Shown: in pieces, positions 33,600 to 41,162 of the stretch
Position numbering within the stretch: the first letter of the stretch is position 1
Layout of the letters: the number at the start of each line of letters is the position of its first letter
Source of the DNA: Saprospiraceae bacterium
Lineage (GTDB): Bacteria > Bacteroidota > Bacteroidia > Chitinophagales > Saprospiraceae
Assembly: GCA_027488855.1 (NCBI GenBank)
Contig: JAIYAV010000173.1
Location: 1 to 42,185 of the forward strand
Reading direction: 5' to 3'
Length of the DNA: 42,185 nt
Program-made: the position numbers and the translations under genes
The notes under the pieces: generated by a model
Databases searched by the model: none
What the model saw: the letters and a program-made list of their open reading frames with translations, nothing else
What the model was told of the DNA's origin: nothing

Positions 33600-34859
33600 T
33601 TAGTTGCCAGAGGTGGTTTGGTAGTTGTACTGAGCCATCAACAACTGGATTTGATGCAGCAGCAAACCCTGTTTGGCCTGGTCTTCGGCATTCAAATACG
33701 TGATGTAATCGTTGCTGGTCACGGTACCGAAATCCAGTTGGTTTTTGGCGGTATTTTTGATGCTTTCGCGGAGTTGGATGATCTCGCTGTCGAAAGCAAT
33801 CAGCTCTTGCAATTTGCTCAACTCCGCATTTTGTTGTTTGAGGTTGAGGTTGATGTTGAACAGGAAGGTTTCCTGTTGCAGCCCGATGATGTCTTGATTG
33901 ATCGACAGGATTTTCCGTTCATTTTTGGCGGTGTAATAGCCCGAAAGATTCCAATTCAGACGTAGTCCTCCGATGTAATACAGATCGAAAGCGCTGTTGA
34001 GCACATTCAGCGCAGGTTTGCCGTAGCCCCCTTGCAGAAACAAACTGGCGCGAGGCAGATTTCTGGCCGTGATGAGCTTGTTCTGTACCTCAAAAGTGCG
34101 TTGTTGCGCACTGAATAGTTTCAACTCTGGTCGATTGATGCTGGAAGAAACCGTCAGTACCGCTGGTTTTTCAAGCACCACATTGTCGTCCAGTTGCTGA
34201 TGGATGAACAAGGAAAGCATGTCCAGGTAACCTTTGCGGGCAGCTTTGAATTCAATGATGCGCTGATTGGCCTTGAGCAGTTCGGCTTTTAGGGCATTGG
34301 CGCTGCTTTTGAGCGCGGTACCGTTGGTGATGGCGGCATTGGTTTTGTCGATCCCCAGCTGGATGTCTTTTTTGAGGAGCTCGGTTTGCTGGATTTGCGC
34401 ATCGACCAGTATGATGCCAAAAAAAAGCTGATTGATCCTTTCCTTGATCTTGAACAGCTCCACCTCAATTTTCTGGCCTTCCACCTCGGCATTCGATTTG
34501 ATCAGCTCTTTTTGGTACTTGACCGTAAAGAGGTCGGTGATGGGCTGCGCCACTTCGGCGTACAATTTGTACTGGTCTTTGCTCAAGGTCGGAATCTCCA
34601 GATTGGGCAAAGAGATCGGAATCCTGGTCACTTCCGACTGGTAGGTGCCTTGTCCGGCCAGATTGAGCTGTGGCAGGGTCCCTTTGGCGGCATTTTCGAG
34701 CGAGTACTCCCTCGATTTTTCGATCAGGGCGTATTGCTTCAGCAGCGGGTAGTTCCGCTTGGCCATGGCGTAACAACTGTCCACGGATAATTTACCTGTT
34801 TGGGTAAATGCAGGGCAAAAAATAAGGGCACTCAAGCCCATTAAAAGTATCCTGTACAT
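33600..34859 (-). CDS. TolC-family outer-membrane efflux protein
   Basis: The 419-residue protein has a signal peptide (LLMGLSALIFCPAFTQ) and the internally repeated TolC pattern. Two long coiled helical hairpins (for example around INQLFFGIILVDAQIQQTEL and ELSKLQELIAFDSEIIQL) alternate with short barrel strands. It forms the exit duct of the efflux system. The first codons contain the palindrome TTTACC-N6-GGTAAA (34791-34808), which also occurs at the tetR promoter. It is the first structural gene after tetR, separated by a 117-base gap that holds an inverted repeat. Confidence 0.9.
   Translation of the reverse strand: MYRILLMGLSALIFCPAFTQTGKLSVDSCYAMAKRNYPLLKQYALIEKSREYSLENAAKGTLPQLNLAGQGTYQSEVTRIPISLPNLEIPTLSKDQYKLYAEVAQPITDLFTVKYQKELIKSNAEVEGQKIEVELFKIKERINQLFFGIILVDAQIQQTELLKKDIQLGIDKTNAAITNGTALKSSANALKAELLKANQRIIEFKAARKGYLDMLSLFIHQQLDDNVVLEKPAVLTVSSSINRPELKLFSAQQRTFEVQNKLITARNLPRASLFLQGGYGKPALNVLNSAFDLYYIGGLRLNWNLSGYYTAKNERKILSINQDIIGLQQETFLFNINLNLKQQNAELSKLQELIAFDSEIIQLRESIKNTAKNQLDFGTVTSNDYITYLNAEDQAKQGLLLHQIQLLMAQYNYQTTSGN
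34791..34808. promoter_or_regulatory. Second putative TetR operator, inside the start of tolC
   Basis: TTTACC (34791-34796), 6 bases, GGTAAA (34803-34808) has the same half-sites and spacing as the site at the tetR promoter. It lies 51-68 bases inside the tolC reading frame, where it encodes part of the signal-peptide end (FTQTGK). Confidence 0.5.
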
Positions 34860-34889
34860 AGTTCAGGGTTTTTCGAATGACGATTTTTT

Positions 34890-34975
34890 TGAATGACGAA
34901 TATCCCGAATGACGAGTGACGAATAGGGGGCTGCCTCTAAATTCGTCACTCGTCATTCGAAAAATTCGTCATTCA
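34890..34975. repeat. Nested inverted repeat of GAATGACGA words between tetR and tolC
   Basis: The inner arms 34906-34924 and 34941-34959 are perfect 19-bp complements around a 16-base loop. The outer arms 34890-34901 and 34964-34975 are perfect 12-bp complements, separated from the inner arms by 4 bases on each side. The structure starts 1 base after the tetR stop and may limit read-through into the efflux genes. Confidence 0.9.
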
Positions 34976-34976
34976 T

Positions 34977-35588
34977 TCAAGGTTTTATAGCGTGTTTCAC
35001 AAAATCCAAAATTTCAGCTTTCCGCTGGCGCATCATGTCCATGAAGGTTTCATCGTTGACATTGACCATGCGTTGGAACAAAGGCCGGGCAATGAAAGGA
35101 AAAACCGTCATCGACAACACATTCAATACCAAGTGTACCGGATTGATTGGCCGGATTTTACCCTGGGCCACTTCTTCCATGATCTGCATGATCAAAGGAA
35201 GTGGGTTGGGCCGGTTGGGTTTCTGCATGATTTCCTCCACAAAGGCATGGGTATTGGTGTGTAACTCATTGACGATGAAACCGGGTAAATTTGGATTCTC
35301 CAGCAATAAGTCGAAATAGGCATCCAACACCAATTCAATTTTGTGTTCAAAACTATCTTCACTTTCGAAGATGTAATTGATCCGGGCCATTATTTTCAAA
35401 TAACTTTCTTCAAAAATGGCTTTGAAGAGTTTTTCCTTGCTGTTGCCCTTGAAGTAGTACTGCAAAAGCCCCTTGTTGACGCCCGCCCGATCGGCAATTT
35501 CCTGGGTGCGGGCGGCAGCGTAGCCTTTTTGAGTGAATACTTCTTTGGCGGCTTGGATGATCTTTTCCTCGGTACTCAGTTCTTTCAT
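34977..35588 (-). CDS. TetR-family repressor of the efflux operon
   Basis: The 203-residue protein has a TetR helix-turn-helix at residues 6-52 (EEKIIQAAKEVFTQKGYAAA, then TQEIADRAGVNKGLLQYYF). A variable helical ligand domain follows, ending FVKHAIKP. It is the first gene of the seven-gene efflux unit and has a full-consensus promoter (35621-35651). A palindrome covers its transcription start. This layout fits autorepression relieved by an effluxed ligand. The ligand is unknown. Confidence 0.9.
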   Translation of the reverse strand: MKELSTEEKIIQAAKEVFTQKGYAAARTQEIADRAGVNKGLLQYYFKGNSKEKLFKAIFEESYLKIMARINYIFESEDSFEHKIELVLDAYFDLLLENPNLPGFIVNELHTNTHAFVEEIMQKPNRPNPLPLIMQIMEEVAQGKIRPINPVHLVLNVLSMTVFPFIARPLFQRMVNVNDETFMDMMRQRKAEILDFVKHAIKP

Positions 35589-35596
35589 GGATTGAA

Positions 35597-35614
35597 TTTA
35601 CCCAACCGGGTAAT
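35597..35614. promoter_or_regulatory. Putative TetR operator at the tetR promoter
   Basis: TTTACC (35597-35602), 6 bases, GGTAAT (35609-35614), with the inner 16 bases (TTACCCAACCGGGTAA) a perfect dyad outside its 4-base centre. It lies 6 bases downstream of the -7 element, over the expected start of transcription, and 8 bases before the tetR ATG. Confidence 0.65.
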
Positions 35615-35620
35615 TTTATG

Positions 35621-35651
35621 CAAAAGTAAAGGCGCTTGATGTAAAAGTCAA
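35621..35651 (-). promoter_or_regulatory. Bacteroidota-type promoter of tetR and the efflux operon
   Basis: On the minus strand TTG (35649-35651), 20 bases, then TACTTTTG (35621-35628) matches the consensus fully. The spacing equals that of the DUF433 promoter. Confidence 0.65.
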
Positions 35652-35809
35652 GGGCTAGTGCAAAGTTTTTTTTGTAAAAATGATTTTTAGGTCACGTGGA
35701 CCAATAGTTGGATTTTCGGATATTTGCAAATATTCAGCTATTCTGAACTCGGGTAGACTATAATTTTACACAAAATTACCATTGATTTACTGCAATAAAA
35801 CAAGCCATT

Positions 35810-38620
35810 ATGAAACTTCAACTCCTATGCCTACTACCACTTTTATGGACTGTACCTTTTTTCGCCCAAAAAGCAATTATTGAGTATAACCGTGAAGTTA
35901 CAGCGTTAACTTTTTCTCCAGACAGCAAGTACATTGCAACAGCAACTTCCGATGGCATTCGTGTTAACACAACGAACGGAACTAATCTTTATCAATTGAA
36001 TACCTGGAACTCCGTTTATTGTTTGGATTACTCTTCAGATGGAAGCTTAATTGCTGCAGGCCTGCATGGTGGTTACATCGAAATATGGAATAATCAAGGT
36101 AAAAGAATCAAGCGGTTCAATTCCCAAGATCATGTTTACAAGGTCACGGCTATCGCTTTTTCATTTGATGGCAAACAAATTGTAGCTGGATACGAGAACA
36201 GTGAAGTTCTTATTTGGAGTTTAGATGGTGAGATCATTCAACAACTAAGCTCAAAATCAGTAGTGCAAAGCAAGCCAAATGTGATCCAACCTTCTGACGA
36301 TGTTCTGATGGAATTGGGGAGCGAAGAAGAACGAAAAGACTGGATGAAAAAAGAATTTGAAGCGTATCATAAATCTTGGAAAGCATATCCCGTAAGCGTT
36401 ACCGAACTCACCTTTTCTCCTAAGAATCAATGGATCATAGCCGGAAGTATGGATAGCACAGTCCGAATTTGGGATGCAAAAGGAGAATTGATAAGTTCTT
36501 TTAAATCTAAATTTGGTCAGGTAAACAGCATCTCTATTTCTTTAAGTGAAGAACAATTGCTTACCACGCATGAAGGAATGTCGATGGCCATATTGTGGGA
36601 TACGCAGGGAAAAATCATTCGGCGCATTCGGGGGCACCTCGCTCCGATAGTCATGGCAAAATTCGTGGCAGGGGACCAAATTGCTACAATAAGTGATGAC
36701 GGTATGATACGCATACAGGGGGTGCCGAATCCAATTATTTCAACAATTTCTGAGGCTTCTTGGTATCGGGAGTACCTAAAAAAGGCAATAGTCTCACCGG
36801 ATGGAAAATGGGTGGCTACGCTGGATAACCAGAACAAAGTAAAGGTTTGGGATTGGTCAATGCCAAGCCAGCAAGAGCGGATTTTTCAATTTGAACGCGA
36901 TCCTATTACAGCCTTGGCATTTTCGCCCGCAGGGAATATGTTCGTATCAGGAGGTAAGGAGAGTAGTTACATTAAACTTTGGGATTCAACAGGTCTTTTG
37001 CTACAAAGTTTTACAGCAAAAGATCTTTGGGAGGTACATAGTTTGGCTTTTGCACCCGATGGTCTGTCTTTTTTAGCTGCCTGTGACAAAGGGCGGCTTA
37101 TCCAATGGCATATCGATGGCACACCTATCCAGTTATTATCGGGAGGTCCTAAAAAATGCATTGAACTTGCTTTTTTTGCAAATGGCCACCAAGCCATTGC
37201 AATCGGTACAGACTCTATGATCATGGTCTGGGATTTAAAACAAGGAACCTTAATTCGTAAATTTTCTACTCGAAGCTCCATTGTTACAGCTGTAGTTTCA
37301 TCAAACGGGAAAAATATTTTGATTGGAGATAAAATGGGGGATGTCACCTTATGGGAGCCATCAGGAAAGTTTGTTTCCAAAATAATTTCCAGTCAGAAGG
37401 GACTTAAGAGCATCGCTACTTCGAAGGATAAAAAAATAATGCTTGGATTTGAAGACAATAGCATCTCGCTATGGAGTTTTAAAGGTGAAATGCTGAAAAA
37501 CATTAGGCCACCTTCCTCTTTACCACCTGAAGTCAAATTTTCGCCACTGGTTAAGTTCTCCTCAGATGGTAAACAATTATTTTTAAGCGATATATGGAAT
37601 GGCGTAATTACCGATTTAGAAGGGCAAGGCGAACAAAAAATTGGAACAGCACCGAGTGCTGCAGCCTTTAACCCTCGGAGCAAGCAATTGATAGTTGGAT
37701 ATGGAAATGATGGCATCAAATCATGGGATACGCAAGGGAAATTGTTACATACCATTAGCGGATCACCTTCTAATTTTAAAGGATTGGCATTTCATCCTAC
37801 CGAAAAGCTTTTCTATACGCTAAGTACAGATGGAGAGGCAATTGCCTGGGATTATTCGTTAAAAGCATCTCACCGACTTGTTGAATTTTCTTCCGTTATC
37901 GCTTTCCAAACTGGCGCTAAAAAAAAGTACATGCTGAGTGGGGGGGTGGATGGTTTTATTAAACTATTGGATGAGCAAAAGCAAGTTTTGTGGTCTAAAA
38001 AGGTTGCAGAACCTTATGATATTAGTTGTGTAGCCTTCTCTCCAAATGGCGAAACCATTTTTGTTGGCCGAGAAAATACAGGATATGCCCAGCTTTGGAA
38101 TATGCAGGGTAAATTAATAGGTGGCTTTTTTGGGCACAACTCGGATATTACTTCAGTGGCATTTGCTCCGGACGGTCTAAGTTTTGTTACAGGTAGTCTG
38201 GACTCTACAGCAGTACTTTGGGACTTGGAAGGCAATAAGTTGCAAACTTTTAAAGGACATTATGGTAAGGTTACTTCGGTCGCTTTCTCGCCGGATGGCA
38301 AGTCAATTCTTACAGGTGGAGGTGATGCCTATGTAAAGATTTGGAATTTAAATGGACAAGTGTTGCAAAGTTTTCATAATAAATCTTTCGGCGTTAACAG
38401 TGTTGCTTTTTCACCCGATGGCCAATACATTCTTACAGGCAATAAATACACGGGTACCCCAGCCACACTCTGGGATTTAAAAGGGAACAGTTTACGAGAA
38501 TATCACAAGGGTAACAGTATAAAAGATGCTTTTGATGCCCGGTTTTCTCCTGATGGAAAGTACATCGTTTTATTGTTGAGAGATACCATTGTTCTGGTGG
38601 AACCGTGGCGGCCTGAATAA
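35810..38620 (+). CDS. Exported giant WD40-repeat protein
   Basis: This 936-residue protein starts with a signal peptide (LLCLLPLLWTVPFFAQ). The rest is a chain of about 14-16 WD40 blades, enough for two propellers. Typical blades read VTALTFSPDSKYIATATSDG and VTSVAFSPDGKSILTGGGDA followed by VKIWNLNGQ. A charged helical insert (about 165-200, EEERKDWMKKEFEAYHKSW) interrupts the first propeller. No catalytic domain is visible, so a scaffold or binding role outside the cytoplasm is likely. The composition is more AT-rich than the flanking genes and the four C-terminal blades are the most regular. It is not in an operon. No good promoter was found in the 221-base upstream gap. Confidence 0.85.
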   Translation: MKLQLLCLLPLLWTVPFFAQKAIIEYNREVTALTFSPDSKYIATATSDGIRVNTTNGTNLYQLNTWNSVYCLDYSSDGSLIAAGLHGGYIEIWNNQGKRIKRFNSQDHVYKVTAIAFSFDGKQIVAGYENSEVLIWSLDGEIIQQLSSKSVVQSKPNVIQPSDDVLMELGSEEERKDWMKKEFEAYHKSWKAYPVSVTELTFSPKNQWIIAGSMDSTVRIWDAKGELISSFKSKFGQVNSISISLSEEQLLTTHEGMSMAILWDTQGKIIRRIRGHLAPIVMAKFVAGDQIATISDDGMIRIQGVPNPIISTISEASWYREYLKKAIVSPDGKWVATLDNQNKVKVWDWSMPSQQERIFQFERDPITALAFSPAGNMFVSGGKESSYIKLWDSTGLLLQSFTAKDLWEVHSLAFAPDGLSFLAACDKGRLIQWHIDGTPIQLLSGGPKKCIELAFFANGHQAIAIGTDSMIMVWDLKQGTLIRKFSTRSSIVTAVVSSNGKNILIGDKMGDVTLWEPSGKFVSKIISSQKGLKSIATSKDKKIMLGFEDNSISLWSFKGEMLKNIRPPSSLPPEVKFSPLVKFSSDGKQLFLSDIWNGVITDLEGQGEQKIGTAPSAAAFNPRSKQLIVGYGNDGIKSWDTQGKLLHTISGSPSNFKGLAFHPTEKLFYTLSTDGEAIAWDYSLKASHRLVEFSSVIAFQTGAKKKYMLSGGVDGFIKLLDEQKQVLWSKKVAEPYDISCVAFSPNGETIFVGRENTGYAQLWNMQGKLIGGFFGHNSDITSVAFAPDGLSFVTGSLDSTAVLWDLEGNKLQTFKGHYGKVTSVAFSPDGKSILTGGGDAYVKIWNLNGQVLQSFHNKSFGVNSVAFSPDGQYILTGNKYTGTPATLWDLKGNSLREYHKGNSIKDAFDARFSPDGKYIVLLLRDTIVLVEPWRPE

Positions 38621-38644
38621 TTAGATTTTCATTTGAACAAAAAA

Positions 38645-38667
38645 TGGAAAGGGCCTTGACCCTTCCA
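38645..38667 (+). terminator. Hairpin after the WD40 gene
   Basis: TGGAAAGGG pairs with CCCTTCCA around a short loop, with one bulged A, 24 bases after the stop. No T-run follows. Confidence 0.4.
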
Positions 38668-38673
38668 TATGCA

Positions 38674-38752
38674 GTTCAAAAGTTCAAAAGTTCCAGGGTT
38701 CACGAAGTGCTAAAACTTACCCACAAACCCTGGAACTCCCGAACTTTGGAAC
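38674..38752. repeat. Inverted repeat of GTTC words between convergent genes
   Basis: The arms 38674-38700 and 38726-38752 pair at 23 of 27 positions around a 25-base loop. The left arm repeats the word GTTCAAAA and ends in GTTCCAGGGTT. It lies between the WD40 gene and the GH92 gene, so it may act as a bidirectional terminator. Confidence 0.85.
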
Positions 38753-38762
38753 CCAGGAACCC

Positions 38763-41024
38763 TTAAAAGTCACTCATCGAATAAGGCACATCCCCTTTCC
38801 CCACGCCCCTTAGCGTATTCGGCTTCGCCCCCATCATCAACTGCAAAGTCCCGCCCTGCATAATTTGTTGATGGGTCAAAAAGTTTTTCGTCCAGGGCAC
38901 TTGGTTCAACTTCGCACTTTGGATGTAAACGTTTTGCTCCGAATTCCCTGTGGCGTCGATGCTGAAGGTTTTTCCATTTTCCAACTTCAAGGTGATTTTT
39001 TGGAAAAGTGGGCTCCCCATGGCGTATTCCCCCGCAGCGGGACACACCGGATAAAAACCCAGCGCAGAAAACACGTACCAGGCCGAAGTTTGGCCATTGT
39101 CTTCATCGCCGCACAAGCCATCCGGGGTGGGTTGGTACATCTTTTTCATGATGTCGCGGGCCCGCATTTGCGCTTTCCAGGGCTGGCCTACCCAATCGTA
39201 GAGGTAAACTGCGTGCTGGATCGGTTGGTTGCCATGCGCGTATTGCCCCATGCCCATGATCAACATTTCGGTGATCTCGTGGATGGGGAAGCCGTAGTAA
39301 GAGTAGTCAAAAGTAGGCGCAGAACTAAAAATAGAGTCCAATTTGGCCGCCATCTGAGCCTTGCCGCCCATGGCTCCAGCCAAGCCGGAAGGGTCATGAA
39401 AAACCGACCAGGTGTAGTGCCAGGAAGAACCTTCGGTGAAAGCATCCCCCCATTTGTCGGGGCGGAAGGGCGTTTGCCAGGAACCATCCTCGTTGCGGCC
39501 CCGCATAAAGTTGCTGGACTTGTCAAAAACATTGCGCCAGTTTTGGGCTCGTTTGGCAAAGGTCGCCGCTTCGGGTTTGCCCAGTTTTTGCCCCAATTGC
39601 CAAATGCAATAATCGGCGTAGGCGTATTCCAGGGTGCGGGCCGCATTTTCATTGATGCCCACATTGTAAGGTACGTAACCCAGACGATTGTAGTACTCGG
39701 CACCCATTCGCCCCACGGAAGAATAGGGTCCCACGCCCTGGCTGTTTTTGACCATGGCCTCGTACAAGAGATTGATGTCGTAGCCACGAATGCCTTTGAG
39801 CCAGGCTTCGGTGATCAGGGAGGCGGAATTGGAACCAATCATACAATCGCGGTGCCCGGGGCTGGCCCATTCCGGCAACCAGCCACTTTCTTTGTAGGTA
39901 TTGACCAAACCCTCCATGATCTGGCGATCCAGCTCGGGGAAAAGCACCGAAAACAGTGGGAAAACCGCCCGGAAGGTATCCCAAAAACCATTGTCGGTAA
40001 ACATGTACCCTGGCAGAACCTGTCCATTGTAGGGGCTGTAATGTACCATTTGCCCCTTGGCATCGTATTCAAAAAACTTGCGGGGAAACAGCATGACCCG
40101 GTACAGGGCGGTGTAAAAATTCATTTTATCCGTTTCCAAGCCACCTTGTACCTGGATCCGGGCGAAGATTCTTTCCCAGCTTTGCCGGGCTTTTTCGCGG
40201 GTAGCATCAAAGGCGTCACTGCCGATTTCGCGCTGAAGGTTCAATTCGGCTTGTTCGTGGCTGATGAACGAAGAGGCCAGTTTAACGCCAACCTGACGAA
40301 CGCCGGGTTTGAAGTGCACCACTGCCCCGACGTGTTTGCCTTCCACACTGGCATCTTTCAGCACGATGGTATCGCTGAAGGTGCTAAAGCCTTCAAAATC
40401 CTGGTCAAAAACCGCCACGAAATAATTGCGGAAGTTATCTGGCACTTTGCCGTGATGGTTTTGGGCATACCCGATGATTTTGCGCTCCGCTGGGATGATT
40501 TTCACCATACTGCCTTGGTCAAAAGCGTCGAGCAACACAGATTTAGGGCCATCCTGTCCCCAACGGAAACGCATTTGGGCGGCCCGTTCGGTGGGCGTAA
40601 TTTCGGCCCAGCAGTCGTAATCCGCCAGATAGACCTGGTAATAGTGGGCCATAGCGGTTTCAGTTTTGTGGGAGAACCAGGAGCCGCGCTTTTTATCGCG
40701 GAATTCTGGAGTCTTACCGGTCATAGGCAACAGTGAAAATGCGCCGTAATCGTTGATCCAGGGCGAGGGCTGGTGGGTTTGTTTGAAGCCCCTGATTTTA
40801 TTGGCGTCGTAGGCGTATTGCCAGCCATCGCCGTTGGGAGCAGTTTGGGGTGTCCAGAAGTTCATGCCCCAGGGCAGTGCAATCGCGGGGTAGGTGTTGC
40901 CTGTGGATAAACTAAAGTCGGAGTCAGTCCCTACGAGTGGATTGACATAGCGCAACAAGTTCTGAGCATCGATATTTTGCCCAAAAAACAAGACAGCAGT
41001 CAGCAGGAAAAGGATTTTTTTCAT
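38763..41024 (-). CDS. GH92 family alpha-mannosidase, exported
   Basis: The ATG at 41024 starts a 753-residue protein with a signal peptide (KKILFLLTAVLFFGQNIDAQ); upstream frames are unlikely. The mature protein begins YVNPLVGTDSDFSLSTGNTY, the classic GH92 opening. The (alpha/alpha)6 catalytic part has WDTFRAVFPLFSVL and HRDCMIGSNSASLITEAW. Near the end are LCGDEDNGQTSAWYVFSALG, corresponding to the conserved Gly-Asn-Glu-Asp-type acidic motif, and YPVCPAAGEYAMGSPLF. GH92 enzymes are calcium-dependent exo-acting mannosidases that trim N-glycan or yeast mannan. No SusC/SusD pair is in the window, so it is not in a typical polysaccharide utilisation locus. Confidence 0.93.
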   Translation of the reverse strand: MKKILFLLTAVLFFGQNIDAQNLLRYVNPLVGTDSDFSLSTGNTYPAIALPWGMNFWTPQTAPNGDGWQYAYDANKIRGFKQTHQPSPWINDYGAFSLLPMTGKTPEFRDKKRGSWFSHKTETAMAHYYQVYLADYDCWAEITPTERAAQMRFRWGQDGPKSVLLDAFDQGSMVKIIPAERKIIGYAQNHHGKVPDNFRNYFVAVFDQDFEGFSTFSDTIVLKDASVEGKHVGAVVHFKPGVRQVGVKLASSFISHEQAELNLQREIGSDAFDATREKARQSWERIFARIQVQGGLETDKMNFYTALYRVMLFPRKFFEYDAKGQMVHYSPYNGQVLPGYMFTDNGFWDTFRAVFPLFSVLFPELDRQIMEGLVNTYKESGWLPEWASPGHRDCMIGSNSASLITEAWLKGIRGYDINLLYEAMVKNSQGVGPYSSVGRMGAEYYNRLGYVPYNVGINENAARTLEYAYADYCIWQLGQKLGKPEAATFAKRAQNWRNVFDKSSNFMRGRNEDGSWQTPFRPDKWGDAFTEGSSWHYTWSVFHDPSGLAGAMGGKAQMAAKLDSIFSSAPTFDYSYYGFPIHEITEMLIMGMGQYAHGNQPIQHAVYLYDWVGQPWKAQMRARDIMKKMYQPTPDGLCGDEDNGQTSAWYVFSALGFYPVCPAAGEYAMGSPLFQKITLKLENGKTFSIDATGNSEQNVYIQSAKLNQVPWTKNFLTHQQIMQGGTLQLMMGAKPNTLRGVGKGDVPYSMSDF

Positions 41025-41110
41025 GTATGTAGATTGGTAGGTTGAAGAAATGTAAATGTCTATTATTTTCACCACCACGACGCTTTGAGGCTTCGCTTCA
41101 ATTTTGCTCT

Positions 41111-41138
41111 ACGCCGAAGGCGTTAAAGCGCGAAGCGC
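41111..41138. repeat. Two small GC-rich hairpins upstream of the GH92 gene
   Basis: ACGCCGAAGGCGT (41111-41123) is the exact reverse complement of 25609-25621. GCGC-GAA-GCGC (41128-41138) follows. Together they fill the gap between the oxidase and the GH92 gene along with further GCTTCGC-like words. No clear long dyad is formed here. Confidence 0.5.
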
Positions 41139-41162
41139 AACAAAATCTCACGCCGTAAGGAA

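Noticed and set aside
38865-40736. Long open frame on the plus strand across the GH92 gene
   Set aside because: It is the antisense shadow of a gene with clear GH92 motifs and shows no family features of its own. The same holds for open frames antisense to clpB (14056-15165) and hlyD (32591-33538).
41040-41160. Fifth long dyad of the word-built type
   Set aside because: GCTTCGC and TTTTG words recur in both orientations but not in an order that forms one long stem; only two small hairpins remain.
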